Shown here piece by piece: positions 19,260 to 30,000 of a stretch of 64,000 nucleotides of DNA. The position numbers were made by a program, and so were the translations under genes. Position 1 is the stretch's first letter; each line of letters starts with the position of its first letter. The stretch is from contig CP032507.1 in assembly GCA_008375315.1 (NCBI GenBank), positions 558,001 through 622,000 on the forward strand, given 5' to 3'. The notes below the pieces were generated by a model, which saw only the letters and a list, made by a program, of their open reading frames with translations, did not search any database and was not told where the DNA came from. The stretch is from Ectothiorhodospiraceae bacterium BW-2. GTDB lineage: Bacteria; Pseudomonadota; Gammaproteobacteria; Thiohalomonadales; Thiohalomonadaceae.

Positions 19260-20003
19260 ATGCAACAGATTAACCTCTACCTACCGCAGTTTCGAAAACC
19301 GAAAGTCACCTTTCCGCTCGGGCAGATGGTGGCCGTCTTGATAGCTGTCTGCGTAGCGATAGGGGGCTATGGGGCGCTGTTATGGCAGAACCAGCAGCAG
19401 CTACGACAACAGCAGCAGCAGCTAACGCAACAGAAGAGCCAAAAAGAGCAACGAAACCAAGAGCTGAGGCTCAAATTTCCGCCCCCCAAACCCGATCCGA
19501 CCCTCATTACCCGCCAGCAATCGACGCTGCGCCAGATCGACTACCGACAGAGGATGATCGAGGTGCTACAGCGATATAGCAGCAGTCAAGAGCCCCCCCC
19601 ACTATCGCACTACCTAGTGGGGCTAGCGCGACAAGATCTCGATTCGCTATGGTTAACCCGCATCGATGTCGGCCATCGGGGGCGGAGCCTGAAGCTCGAA
19701 GGGATGAGTATCGAGGCCGACGCACTGCCGCTCTATATTCAGCGTCTAAACCAAGAGCCGGCCTATAGCGGAACTTCGTTAGAAAAAGTGGTGCTGCAAC
19801 GCCCGCAACCCTCAGCTGAGCAGCCACAGAGCCCGCTCGATCCCCGGCTTATCACCTTCTCCATTCAGACCGCAGCCGAAGGCTCCGAAGTAACCACCAC
19901 CGCCCCCCCCATAGCAGCCGACGACCTACTAGGTAGCTGGAGCGCTATCGCCAAAACCCATAGCGGTGTCCCCTCGATGCAGTCGTTAGAGTCCCAGCCA
20001 TGA
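19260..20003 (+). CDS. MSHA assembly membrane protein (PilN-like)
   Basis: 247 residues, 5 bases behind mshI. QQINLYLPQFRKP at the N terminus, one membrane helix (about 21-42), then a Gln-rich coiled coil (about 43-70) and a small ferredoxin-like domain (LDSLWLTRIDVGHRGRSLKLEG). This is the layout of PilN/GspL-C/MshI2 proteins, which pair with the PilM-like subunit through the N-terminal NLLP-type motif. The C-terminal 40 residues are unstructured. The ORF overlaps the next gene by 4 bases. Confidence 0.82.
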   Translation: MQQINLYLPQFRKPKVTFPLGQMVAVLIAVCVAIGGYGALLWQNQQQLRQQQQQLTQQKSQKEQRNQELRLKFPPPKPDPTLITRQQSTLRQIDYRQRMIEVLQRYSSSQEPPPLSHYLVGLARQDLDSLWLTRIDVGHRGRSLKLEGMSIEADALPLYIQRLNQEPAYSGTSLEKVVLQRPQPSAEQPQSPLDPRLITFSIQTAAEGSEVTTTAPPIAADDLLGSWSAIAKTHSGVPSMQSLESQP

Positions 20004-20707
20004 CACAGAAACTATCGGATATTGTTAGCCAAATAAATCGGCGCTCCCCTCGCGAACGGGTGATTCTGAGCGGCGTTATCAGTGTGCTGCTGTTCTATCT
20101 TGCCGATACTCTCTATCTGACTCCAATGGCTAGCGAGTTAACCGAACGACAGCAGCAGAACCGTAAGCTCGGCGATGAGATCAACCAGCTCGATATCGAT
20201 ACCGCTGCCATTATCGGCCAACACCAGCACGATCCCGATCTAGACCAGCGCACCCGACTGCAGCAGTTACAGCAGCAGCTACAGCAGCTTAATGGCGAGT
20301 TAGGCGAGCTACAACGGTCGATTCGCGGCGTCGTGCCACCTGATGAGATGGCCAAACTGTTACAGCAACTACTGAACCACCCCGCAACGATCCAAGTTGA
20401 GTCGGTCACCAACCTCCCCCCCATTCCCATCTATATCGACCCACCGCAGAGCCCGACTCAAACCGGTAGTGGCAACAATAGCAACGCCGAACCACCGCCG
20501 CGAATACCGGCCCTGTTTGAGCACCCGATTAAGATCGAGCTACAGGGGGGATATCCCCACCTGATTGAGTATCTACAGCGACTAGAGGCGCTACCGTGGC
20601 AATATCTGTGGCAGTCACTCACAGTCGATAACAGCGACTACCCAAAGGTAAAGATGGAGCTCATACTGCATACCCTTAGCCTAACTCGGAGCTTTGCCGA
20701 TGTCTAA
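20000..20707 (+). CDS. mshJ: MSHA biogenesis protein MshJ (PilO-like)
   Basis: 235 residues. A short cytoplasmic head, one membrane helix (about 20-40, VILSGVISVLLFYLADTLY), a long Gln/Leu coiled coil (about 45-110) and a C-terminal PilO-type alpha/beta domain (about 150-232, IKIELQGGYPHLIEYLQRLEAL). Builds the periplasmic inner-membrane platform of the pilus. Overlaps the genes on both sides (4 bases upstream, 8 downstream), so translation is coupled. Confidence 0.83.
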   Translation: MTQKLSDIVSQINRRSPRERVILSGVISVLLFYLADTLYLTPMASELTERQQQNRKLGDEINQLDIDTAAIIGQHQHDPDLDQRTRLQQLQQQLQQLNGELGELQRSIRGVVPPDEMAKLLQQLLNHPATIQVESVTNLPPIPIYIDPPQSPTQTGSGNNSNAEPPPRIPALFEHPIKIELQGGYPHLIEYLQRLEALPWQYLWQSLTVDNSDYPKVKMELILHTLSLTRSFADV

Positions 20708-21053
20708 GCTAATATTAATGGCGCTGCTACTCCTCTTTAGCGCGGCGGTCAGTAGCCAAAGTAGCGATCCGATGCGTCCTGAGCTCGCCATTCCCGGCCT
20801 CACGACCAACCCTGCCCCAGAGGAGAACGAGGGCGCTGAGGGTGCCACCAAAGCCCCGATTGAGCTAGTATTACACGGCATTAAGCGCCACTCAGATCGT
20901 CGTGTCGCCATTATCAACGGCGAGTTAGTCCGCGCCGGCGATACTCTGTTTGATGCGAGGATCATTGCTATTCAACCCAATTCGGTCTCGCTGCTGCGGC
21001 AGCAACAGGTTATTGAACTCTACTTGACTCCACAATCGATAAAACAGCCATGA
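20700..21053 (+). CDS. mshK: MSHA biogenesis protein MshK (PilP-like)
   Basis: 117 residues from the ATG at 20700; a TTG two codons upstream is less likely. A signal peptide (about 1-21), the SDPMRP motif, a disordered Glu/Pro linker and a small beta domain (ELVLHGIKRHSDRRVAIINGELVRAGDTL) typical of MshK/PilP/GspC homology-region proteins, which connect the inner-membrane platform to the secretin MshL. Overlaps mshL by 4 bases. Confidence 0.82.
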   Translation: MSKLILMALLLLFSAAVSSQSSDPMRPELAIPGLTTNPAPEENEGAEGATKAPIELVLHGIKRHSDRRVAIINGELVRAGDTLFDARIIAIQPNSVSLLRQQQVIELYLTPQSIKQP

Positions 21054-22669
21054 CTTATCTTATGCCCCTCAGGCTCACACTGCTCCTGCTGCCGCTTATG
21101 CTAGCTGGCTGCCTTAACACGCAACTCAATAGCCGCTTCGATAGCTCGCCGACTCTAGAGCAGACTCTTGAGCAGCGACAGCTCTCCGTCGAACAGCAGT
21201 TAGCTACCGAGCTACAGAGCAGTCTGCTCGATACCATCGCCCCACTACCGCAGCAGGCGCAACGCCAACCTGAACCCCGCTTCTCTCTCAGCGCCCGCGA
21301 TCTGCCAGTGAACGCCTTTTTTACCGCGCTAGTGGAGGGAACCCCCTATAGCCTAATTCTCGATCCCGCGCTAGAGGGTACCATTACCTTAGAGCTCAAA
21401 CAGACTACCCTACCCCAACTGCTAGAGTTAGTGCGACGACGCTACGGCTTCGACTACCGTCTCGATCAGCAGCAACATCAGCTAGAGATTCTGGCCAACA
21501 CCCCCCGTAGTGAGATCTACCAGCTCGACTACCTCTCGGTAGCTCGCACCGGCAGCTCAACCACCAGCGCCGGCTCTAGCCGCAGCAACAGTAGTAGCGA
21601 CAGCAGTAGCGGCGCGATTAGCAGCTCAATCGAAACCCGCGCCACCACCGAGGCCTTTTGGGAGCGGCTACAAGAGAATCTGCAAGCGATTGCCGGTGAA
21701 GAGGGGCAGATTACCATCGCCGCCCAAACCGGCATGATTATCGTCACCGCTCCCCCAAAAGCGCTACGCCATATAGAGCGCTACTTACAACAGACCGAGG
21801 CGATTTTGCAGCGCCAGGTGATTATTGAAGCGCACATTATTGAAGTCGAACTGAGTGATCGGTTTCAAAGCGGTATTAACTGGGCCTCTATCCAGCAGCA
21901 GGGCTCAAAACAGCTCACCCTATCACAGGCGATTGATGATGTAACCGGACTCACCAGCAACGAGGGCGGTCAACTACTAGCAGAGGGCTCATCCCTCAAC
22001 CCAACCTCCTTTGCCCCCTTCGGCGGGATGTTTAGCGCAGCTCTCGAAGGGAGCAGCTTTGCCGCTTTCATTGAGCTACTCAAGGGCCAAGGCGAAGTGC
22101 ATGTCCTCTCCAGCCCCCGCATCGCCACGCTTAATAACCAAAAAGCGGTCATAAAAATTGGTACTGACGAGTTCTTTGTGAACGGCTTTACCGCCCCCGA
22201 TGTGAACGAAAATACCACCAACGCCCTACCCACTCCCGAAATCGACACCTTCTTCTCCGGCGTCGCGCTTGATGTTACCCCCCAAATCGGACTGAGAGGT
22301 GATATCACCCTCCATGTTCACCCCACTGTGAGTCAGGTCACCGAAGAGATTAAAAATGTCGGCAACTTCACCGTGCCGCTAGCGGTGAGCAATATCCGCG
22401 AATCGGATAGCATTATTCGTGCTGCCAACGGCCAAATTGTCGTCATCGGCGGGCTAATGCAGACCAATGAACGGGATAATGAGAGCAAAGTCCCGCTACT
22501 AGGCGATATTCCTCTGCTCGGTAACCTCTTCACCCATACCGCCCGCAGTCGCGTGAAGAGCGAACTGGTGATTCTGCTGCGCCCAACCCTAATAGACGAC
22601 CATCATAGCTGGGATCGGGAGTTAAACCGAAATCAACGGCTACTACAGCGCCTTAAGCGCCAACATTAA
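21050..22669 (+). CDS. mshL: MSHA secretin MshL
   Basis: 539 residues. A lipoprotein signal with lipobox LMLAGC (Cys21). N-terminal STN-like/N0 domain (LSARDLPVNAFFTALVEGTPYSL), a KH-type N1 domain with a Ser-rich insert (about 165-185), and the C-terminal secretin domain (VLSSPRIATLNNQKAVIKIG, then VGGLM-type VVIGGLMQTNE and PLLGDIPLLGNLF). It forms the outer-membrane channel through which the MSHA pilus passes. Confidence 0.93.
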   Translation: MTYLMPLRLTLLLLPLMLAGCLNTQLNSRFDSSPTLEQTLEQRQLSVEQQLATELQSSLLDTIAPLPQQAQRQPEPRFSLSARDLPVNAFFTALVEGTPYSLILDPALEGTITLELKQTTLPQLLELVRRRYGFDYRLDQQQHQLEILANTPRSEIYQLDYLSVARTGSSTTSAGSSRSNSSSDSSSGAISSSIETRATTEAFWERLQENLQAIAGEEGQITIAAQTGMIIVTAPPKALRHIERYLQQTEAILQRQVIIEAHIIEVELSDRFQSGINWASIQQQGSKQLTLSQAIDDVTGLTSNEGGQLLAEGSSLNPTSFAPFGGMFSAALEGSSFAAFIELLKGQGEVHVLSSPRIATLNNQKAVIKIGTDEFFVNGFTAPDVNENTTNALPTPEIDTFFSGVALDVTPQIGLRGDITLHVHPTVSQVTEEIKNVGNFTVPLAVSNIRESDSIIRAANGQIVVIGGLMQTNERDNESKVPLLGDIPLLGNLFTHTARSRVKSELVILLRPTLIDDHHSWDRELNRNQRLLQRLKRQH

Positions 22670-22678
22670 ACTTTGGCC

Positions 22679-23548
22679 ATGCCCCCCCTCTATCTCGACT
22701 TCTACAATCTTGAGCAGCTACCGTTTTCGCTCTCGCCTAATACCGACTTCTTCCTCGCCTTTGGCCACTACCGCAAGGCCTTTGAGACGCTCGATATTGC
22801 GCTGCAAACTGGGGAGGGCTTTTTAAAGATTACCGGCGAGATAGGAACCGGCAAAACACTACTCTGCCGCAAACTGCTCAATACCCTCGCTAAGAGCCAC
22901 CACACTATCTATATTCCCAACCCAGCACTCTCGCCAATAGCGCTACTACAGAGCGTCGCTACCGAGCTATCACTAGCGTGCGATAACGAGTCTAATCCAC
23001 ACCAGCTCATTAAGGTGATTACCGCCGAACTCATTCAGCGACGACAGCAGGAGCGAGCAAAGAGCGCTATTCTCTGCATCGACGAAGCCCAATCGATGGC
23101 TATCGAGACCCTAGAGACGATGCGGCTATTAACCAATATCGAAACCGAGAGCTTCAAACTACTCCAAGTGGTGCTGTTTGGCCAACAGGAGCTGAACGAT
23201 AAGCTCAACCTACCGCAGCTACGGCAACTGAAACAGCGCATCACCTTCTCCTACCACCTAGAGCCGCTAACCCTACAAGAGCTAATGACCTATATCAGCC
23301 ACCGGCTACGCCTCGCCGGTGCTAATAGCTCGCCCCAATTTGAGTACCACGCCCTAAAACTGCTCCATCAAGGGAGTGGTGGCTACCCGCGACTGATTAA
23401 TATCTTAACCCACAAAGCGCTGCTGCTAGGCTATGGCGAGGGGCTGAAAACCATTAAACCACGCCATATCAAAGCCGCCATTCGGGATACCGAGGGGGCA
23501 TTTGCGATCCGTTTCAACCTAATCAACTGGCTCCTCTACGGCAGTTAA
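22679..23548 (+). CDS. mshM: MSHA-associated AAA ATPase MshM (ExeA-like)
   Basis: 289 residues from the ATG at 22679; a TTG two codons earlier is possible. N-terminal YNLEQLPFSLSPNTDFFL is the GspA/ExeA family start, then Walker A GEIGTGKTLLC (about residue 55), Walker B ILCIDEAQSM and a sensor QVVLFGQQEL. In the type II system ExeA helps place the secretin through the peptidoglycan; MshM is thought to play the same part for MshL. Ends 18 bases before mshN. Confidence 0.9.
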   Translation: MPPLYLDFYNLEQLPFSLSPNTDFFLAFGHYRKAFETLDIALQTGEGFLKITGEIGTGKTLLCRKLLNTLAKSHHTIYIPNPALSPIALLQSVATELSLACDNESNPHQLIKVITAELIQRRQQERAKSAILCIDEAQSMAIETLETMRLLTNIETESFKLLQVVLFGQQELNDKLNLPQLRQLKQRITFSYHLEPLTLQELMTYISHRLRLAGANSSPQFEYHALKLLHQGSGGYPRLINILTHKALLLGYGEGLKTIKPRHIKAAIRDTEGAFAIRFNLINWLLYGS

Positions 23549-23566
23549 CGACCGAGGAACACCCCC

Positions 23567-24889
23567 ATGAGCGTCATTAACCAAATGTTACAAGATCTCG
23601 ACCAGCGCCAAAGTCGTCAAGCTGAGGGGGTCGATATTCTGCTTAGCCCAAGCCGCCCCCTCAATCGGCGCCGACTGCTACGACTGAGTACACTTATCCT
23701 CCTCTTAGGGGCAGTCGCCATCACCCTCTGGCAAACCGGCTCGCTCGAGCGGCTGTCAGAGGCAATGGCTACTATCCCGACCGCCCCGACCGCCCCGACC
23801 GCCCCCCAACCCCAACTCCCCCCCCAAACCGCTACCGCAACGGCAGTTGCGACTCCTCCCCCCCCTGCGCCTGCCCCAATTAGCGTCTCTATTACCCCGA
23901 AAGTGGCTCAAGCGGTAACGCTCCCCCCCACCACCCCCCCCGCCCCACCGCCTCTACCGCTCATTAACGCCATAACGCCAAACCCGGCACCGGCGCAGCT
24001 AGGCAAGGTGCCGTTGCTCATTCGTGGACAAAATTTGGCCGACGTCACTGCCATTGAGGTGTGCTGGCCTAAGCGCTGCCAAACCTTTACCGAGGGGCAA
24101 TTCACCCTCGTCGATGCTAAGACGATCCACCTCAAGCTCAAGATGGGTTACGGCCCGGAGCAGTGGACATTCCAACTAACCGCAGCTAGCGGCCGCTCCA
24201 ACCGTTTTCAGCTACCGCTCTTAGCCCCGCCGATCGTCGAAACCGAGAGTGCCTCTGCCCCACCCCCTTCGCCACCGCCGATGAAGCAACCCCTGCCGCC
24301 AACGGCAGCAGAGTTAGCCCAAGCGGCCTATCAACGCGGTGAAACGGCCTACCACAACAGAGATATCGAAAACGCCACGGCAGCGTGGAGAGAGGCGCTA
24401 GAGCACTGGCCTCACCACCACCCTAGTCGGGAGGCGTGGCTTCGCGCCCTGCTGTTCGACCAAAAGCAGCCACAACAGGCCGAAGAGGTACTACAACAGG
24501 GCATTGAGCTGGCACCCCACCATAGCCCCTACCGCCTACAGCTAGCACGACTCTACCACCAACAAGAGCAGAGCGATAAAGCCATGGCGCTGCTCCAAGC
24601 GGGTCTAGTCACCACCCCGCAACAGCCTGAATACCACGCCATGTTAGCCACGCTACAGCAGCAGCAGGGCAACCACAGCCCTGCCCTAGAACACTTTACC
24701 CAAGCGGTCGCTATCGATCCAGAGCAGTCGCGCTGGTGGCTCGGGTTAGCCCTCTCAGCCGAAGCGCTGCAACAGCAGGCCACCGCACTAGAGGGGTATC
24801 AAAACGCGCTGTTAAATCGAGATCGGCAGCTAAACGCCTCCATGGTGGCGTTTATTAGAGGCAAACTAGCGCAGCTATCACCACAGTAG
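23567..24889 (+). CDS. mshN: MSHA biogenesis TPR protein MshN
   Basis: 440 residues. The start MSVINQMLQDLDQRQ is the MshN/GspB signature. One membrane helix (about 44-62), a Pro/Ala/Thr-rich linker with repeated TAP units, an IPT/TIG-like beta segment (about 130-215, INAITPNPAPAQLGKVPLLIRGQNL), and C-terminal TPRs (about 245-440). The TIG-like insert is not something I recall from Vibrio MshN. After this gene the operon ends; mshE, mshG and pilin genes are absent here. Confidence 0.87.
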   Translation: MSVINQMLQDLDQRQSRQAEGVDILLSPSRPLNRRRLLRLSTLILLLGAVAITLWQTGSLERLSEAMATIPTAPTAPTAPQPQLPPQTATATAVATPPPPAPAPISVSITPKVAQAVTLPPTTPPAPPPLPLINAITPNPAPAQLGKVPLLIRGQNLADVTAIEVCWPKRCQTFTEGQFTLVDAKTIHLKLKMGYGPEQWTFQLTAASGRSNRFQLPLLAPPIVETESASAPPPSPPPMKQPLPPTAAELAQAAYQRGETAYHNRDIENATAAWREALEHWPHHHPSREAWLRALLFDQKQPQQAEEVLQQGIELAPHHSPYRLQLARLYHQQEQSDKAMALLQAGLVTTPQQPEYHAMLATLQQQQGNHSPALEHFTQAVAIDPEQSRWWLGLALSAEALQQQATALEGYQNALLNRDRQLNASMVAFIRGKLAQLSPQ

Positions 24890-24928
24890 CGCTCTTTACC
24901 CTGTTCGTGGCCAGTTAGTAGCTATTCA

Positions 24929-26968
24929 TTACTCCCAATCGATCACCCAGCGGTAGCCTTGCTCCTTGTCACCCACTCGATGGTGGCGAATCTTGAGCCG
25001 CTTCAGTGGGCGCTCTAGCTTCAGTGAGGCGTGAAGGCCGGTCAATTCGGTGTCGATATTCATCGTCCCTTTCAGATCGATCAAGGCCTCTACTCCGTGC
25101 GCTTCGCGCTGCTGCTGTAGCACCTCTAGTTCACCCTCTAGCAGCGCCTGCTCATCTCGCAGCGACGCTAGCCGCTGTTGCAGCTCTGGAATCTCGGTAT
25201 CGATCGCCTCTTGGCGTTCAAACTGGCGATTTAATTCCTCTTCGGCAGTGCTAATTTTCTGCTGCAGCGCCGTTATATCTTGCTGTAGCTTACGCGCCTC
25301 CATTATCTGTTTATCGGCAAACTGTTTCAGGTGCTCTTGCAGTGGCCGTATCTCCACTTGGGAGAGATCTTGAATTTGGGCAAATTCGGTAATTTGATCA
25401 CTCATCTGCTGCCGCTCCTGCTCTAGCGCGACAATCTCCATCTCATCCTGCTGCTGCTGCTGCTGTAGCCTCTTGAGCTGCTGCTGCCGCTGCTCTATCT
25501 CCTGCTGAATCCGAATACAGGTGCCAAGATAGAGGTGGTTAGGTGAGGCACCATCTTCAGAACCGACATCTTTAACGACCATATTGCCACAGGTGGAGAG
25601 GGTTGAGTTAAATAGCGTTACCCGCTCACCTAAAAAGGCGCCACCACAGTGGATGGTACTCTCAAATACCTCTTTATCGACGAGTACATCGCCATTGACT
25701 TCAAGCTCGGCATTATGGATGAAGTGGGCTCGCAGATGGCCACCGCAGCGAATTTTGCCGCCAATAATCCCCCCCTGCACTAAAATGTCACCGCTAATCT
25801 CGATATCTGCAGCGTTAATCTCTTTAGTGATCAGCCGATTCCCCTTCACCTTAAAGCCGTCATGAATCACCCCTTTGACCTCAATGTCGCCCTCAAATTC
25901 GACATGGCCGCTCTTATAGCCGACATCCCCCTTAATTTGATGCACCTGACTGACCGATAGGACTCGGGTCGCGTTCAGGGAGGGGGTGCCTCGAACCGAC
26001 GCGATGACAGTTAACTTATCCGCCCCTAGTTTGGCCCCTTTGCCGCAGTTCACCTTCGGCTGTTTCAGTTTAGGTGGGGCGATCTCCTTACCGAAGATAG
26101 TCATGCCCGGCTTGCCCGGTACCGGCGGGGTAATCGTTGCTAACACCGAACCGGCCTCAATGTGGGGAATCTCACCTCGATCTTTAAAATCGATCTGCCC
26201 CCCCTGCTTCACCTTGCCAATTTTGAGGGGATCGGTATCAAATTGATACACCACTTTGCCATCAACACCTCGCTCTGGAGGCCGCCCTTTCGCGATCACC
26301 CAGCTCCCCTCCTCCCCCTTCTCACCGGCTAGTAGCCGCGCCAATGTATCATCGCCAACCAGGCCAAAAGTGATTCGCGCTTTATGCAGCATCGTGTGCA
26401 GTAGCGCTACCCCATCCTCTCCTCGGTAGGGTGAGTAGAGTTTCAATAGACATTGTGAGCCATCTTTGGAGGGGACAATCGCAAAGGTCAGCTCTTGAGC
26501 CGCTTGCTCATCGGCGCTCTCCTCGGCCGCGGGTTGAGTCAACTGTCGCTGTTCAACTAGCTGCTGTAGCTGCGCCGGGGTCACAAAACCCTTTTTTTCT
26601 AAAATTTTTCCCAGCGGCAGTGCTTGATGATCGCGCTGAAATAGCTGTTTTTGCAGCGTTAGCGCCTGCTGTAACTGGTCAGGTTTGATCATCTTCAGTT
26701 CAAGAGCTAGTGCGCCGAGCTGCTTGCCCTCCTGCCGTAGCTGGCGCATTTTATAGGTCGCCACCAGATGGTCAAACTGCTCTTTTTCGAGCAGGCCACT
26801 GACCAAAAATAGCTTTTTGGCGCTAATCTGCCCCCCCTGCTGCCATTCTCGTTTAACCTGCCGTAATAGTTCACTTAACTGCTCTCGGGTCAGTAGGTTG
26901 GCTTTTAACGCTAACTTTCCCAAGGTCACCACGACCGGTTCCGTTGTAGGTGCTTTCTGTTGTAACAT
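24929..26968 (-). CDS. DUF342/FapA-type protein with MshEN-like repeats
   Basis: 679 residues from the ATG at 26968, preceded by GAGGAGG; the TTG at 26986 overlaps this site and is rejected. Residues 16-37, 84-106 and 119-140 each match the LGxxL...G......L...L..Q pattern of MshEN c-di-GMP-binding repeats (best: LGKILEKKGFVTPAQLQQL). Then a FapA/DUF342 domain (about 160-480), a right-handed beta-helix with GDI/GDV turns (GDIEVKGVIHDG, GDILVQGGIIGG), and a long coiled coil (about 490-620). FapA proteins have been linked to polar cell organisation. Convergent with the MSHA operon, which suggests a link to pili. Function not known. Confidence 0.75.
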   Translation of the reverse strand: MLQQKAPTTEPVVVTLGKLALKANLLTREQLSELLRQVKREWQQGGQISAKKLFLVSGLLEKEQFDHLVATYKMRQLRQEGKQLGALALELKMIKPDQLQQALTLQKQLFQRDHQALPLGKILEKKGFVTPAQLQQLVEQRQLTQPAAEESADEQAAQELTFAIVPSKDGSQCLLKLYSPYRGEDGVALLHTMLHKARITFGLVGDDTLARLLAGEKGEEGSWVIAKGRPPERGVDGKVVYQFDTDPLKIGKVKQGGQIDFKDRGEIPHIEAGSVLATITPPVPGKPGMTIFGKEIAPPKLKQPKVNCGKGAKLGADKLTVIASVRGTPSLNATRVLSVSQVHQIKGDVGYKSGHVEFEGDIEVKGVIHDGFKVKGNRLITKEINAADIEISGDILVQGGIIGGKIRCGGHLRAHFIHNAELEVNGDVLVDKEVFESTIHCGGAFLGERVTLFNSTLSTCGNMVVKDVGSEDGASPNHLYLGTCIRIQQEIEQRQQQLKRLQQQQQQDEMEIVALEQERQQMSDQITEFAQIQDLSQVEIRPLQEHLKQFADKQIMEARKLQQDITALQQKISTAEEELNRQFERQEAIDTEIPELQQRLASLRDEQALLEGELEVLQQQREAHGVEALIDLKGTMNIDTELTGLHASLKLERPLKRLKIRHHRVGDKEQGYRWVIDWE

Positions 26969-27001
26969 CTTATCCTCCTCTAGCAAATGGCCTCTCGTCC
27001 A

Positions 27002-30000
27002 CTAACGATAGCTAATTTTAAACTGCCCCCGCGGCAGCAGCTCTGCTAACCGCCGCAACAGCTCATCTTCAGGACGAATCGCCCACTCCGGTTGGGTGCG
27101 AAGCATCGCTTCGGCCTGTAAGTTACGGTAGTGAAATCGTAAGGGTAACCCACCTTGGCGAAACGGCTCAAGTTGTCGCGCAAGCTGCTCTACTATATGG
27201 CTGTCGCTCGCCTCATTCAGGTAGATATCGAGCGCCTTGCCGTAGAGCTCTCTAGCGGCGGTAATATCGCAAACTCGGCTACCTTGAAAACGAATTCCGC
27301 CACTGTACTCATCGTTAGAGGCTCTCCCCTCCACCACTAAAATAGCGTCCTTAGTGACTATTTCCCGATACTGAGCATAGATATCGGCAAAGAGAGTCAC
27401 CTCTAGCCGAGCCGATTGGTCGTCAAGCGTCACAATCGCCCAACGATCATTGCGCTTATTGAGCCGAGTACGAATATCGAGCACCAACCCCGCCACGACC
27501 ACGGTTCGATCACTATCGGCACGCAGTTCAGCCAATCTGTCACTGGTAAACTGTTTGAGTTCTGACAGATAGTATTCGATGGGGTGGCCGGTGAGGTAGA
27601 GTCCTAAGGTCTCCTTCTCGTAGCGCAGCCGTTCGCTCTCATCCCATTCAGCTGCCGTGGTGAACTCATGCCCTTCGGCCTGCGCCAATCCAAACAGATC
27701 GCCCATTTTAGCCGCCCGATTCTTTTTACGCTGGTCGGCCAGTTGGAGCGCCTGCTCTAATGAGGCGGAGAGTGTTGCTCGATTCGGGCCGAGCGAGTCG
27801 CACGCTCCGGCGCGAATGAGCGCCTCCAGCACGCGCCGATTGGCTTTGCCGGTATCGATCCTTTGACAGAGATCAAACAGATCTTTAAACCGGCCACGCA
27901 GCTCCCGCTCGGTTAAGATGGTCTCAATCGCTGCCGCTCCCACCCCCTTAATCGCCCCTAGACCATAGATCACTCGGTTAGGTCGCTGTTCGGTGACGCT
28001 AAAACGGTAGCCACTGCGGTTAAGATCGGGCACGACCACCTCTAATCCGATGGCGTGGCACTCGTCGATCAGTGTCACCACTTTATCGGTATTATCCATA
28101 TCAGCCGAGAGTACCGCCGCCATAAACGGGGCTGGATAGTGGGCTTTTAGCCACGCGGTTTGATAGGAGACTAGCGCATAGGCGGCCGAGTGCGATTTAT
28201 TGAAGCCGTAGCCGGCAAACTTCTCCATTAGATCAAACAGTGCGCCGGCCTTAACGCTATCAAAGCCCCCCTTTTCGGCCCCCTCCATAAAGATAGCCCG
28301 CTGTTTGGCCATCTCTTCGGGTTTCTTCTTTCCCATCGCCCGACGCAGTAGATCGGCACCGCCGAGTGAATACCCCCCAATTACCTGTGAGAGCTGCATC
28401 ACCTGCTCTTGATAGACGATCACCCCATAGGTCGGTTTCAGAATCGTCTCGGTCTCGGCAAAGGGGTATTCGACTTTAGCCCGACCATGTTTACGGTTAA
28501 TAAAGTCATCGACCATTCCCGACTCTAACGGCCCCGGTCGAAATAGCGCCACTAGGGCAATTAAGTCTTCAAAGTTATCGGGCTGTAGGCGGTGGATTAG
28601 ATCTTTCATACCGCGCGATTCGAGCTGAAACACGGCGGTGGTCTGACACGCCTTTAGGAGTCGAAACGCTGCCTTATCATCGAGTGGAATGGTATTGATA
28701 TCGATGCTCTCGCGCACCTGCGGCGGCAGGTTGGCCAACGCCCAGTCGATAATGGTTAGCGTTCTGAGCCCCAAAAAGTCAAACTTCACCAGCCCGACCG
28801 CTTCGACATCCCCTTTATCGAACTGGGTGACGATGCTACCGCCCCCCTCTTCGCAGTAGAGCGGCGAGAAGTCGGTCAGCTCGGTCGGGGCGATCACCAC
28901 GCCGCCGGCGTGTTTACCGGCGTTACGGGTCAACCCCTCCAGCGAACGGGCGATATCGATGAGTGCCCGTACCTCCTCCTCCTCATCGTAGCGCTCTTGC
29001 AGTAGCGGCTCCTGCGTGAGTGCTTTATCGAGGGTCATCTTCAGCTCAAACGGAATCAGTTTGGCAATTTTATCGACAAAACCGAACGGGTGGCCTAGTA
29101 CTCGTCCCACATCACGCACTACCGCTTTGGCCGCCATGGTGCCGTAGGTGATAATTTGTGATACCTTCTCTCGCCCATAACGCTCGGCGACATAGTCGAT
29201 GACTCGATCTCGCCCCTCCATGCAAAAATCGATATCAAAGTCGGGCATGGAGACCCGTTCTGGGTTCAAAAAGCGTTCAAAGAGTAGCTCGTAGGCGAGT
29301 GGATCGAGATCGGTAATCGTCAGCGCATAGGCGACTAGCGAGCCGGCACCCGAGCCTCTTCCCGGCCCAACCGGAATATGTTGATTTTTAGCCCACTGAA
29401 TGAAGTCGGCCACAATGAGGAAGTAGCCGGGAAACCCCATGTCGATAATGACCTTTAGCTCAATCTCCAGCCGCTCTTCATAGAGTCGTCGCTGCTCGTG
29501 ATAGTCAGCTACTGTAGGATCGAGTCGCTGCGCTAGCCGCTGCGCCAGCCCCTGCCTAGAGAGTTGGCGAAAGTAGTCCGCTTCGCTCATCCCCTCTGGG
29601 ATAGGAAAGTCGGGCAGATAGTTTTTGCCTAACTCTAAGGTTAAGTTACAGCGCTTAGCTATCTCTAGGGTGTTCTCCAGCGCCTCGGGGATGTCGGCAA
29701 ACAGCTCGGCCATCTCCGCCCCTGAGCGCAGATATTGCGCCTCGCTAATCCTCTTCTGCCGCCGTGGATCGTCGAGTGTTCTCCCCTCGGCGATACAGCA
29801 GCGGACCTCATGGTTATCAAACTCCTCTGAGGATAGAAAGCGCACATCGTTAGTCGCCACCACGGGAATATCGCGCTCTGCGGCTAACTCGACCGCCGCG
29901 TGGAGATAGCTCTCCTCCTGCGGCCGTCCGGTGCGCTGTAGTTGCAGATAGAAGTTATCGCCAAAGTAGCGCTGATACCAGTCGCAGCGCTGTTCAATGA

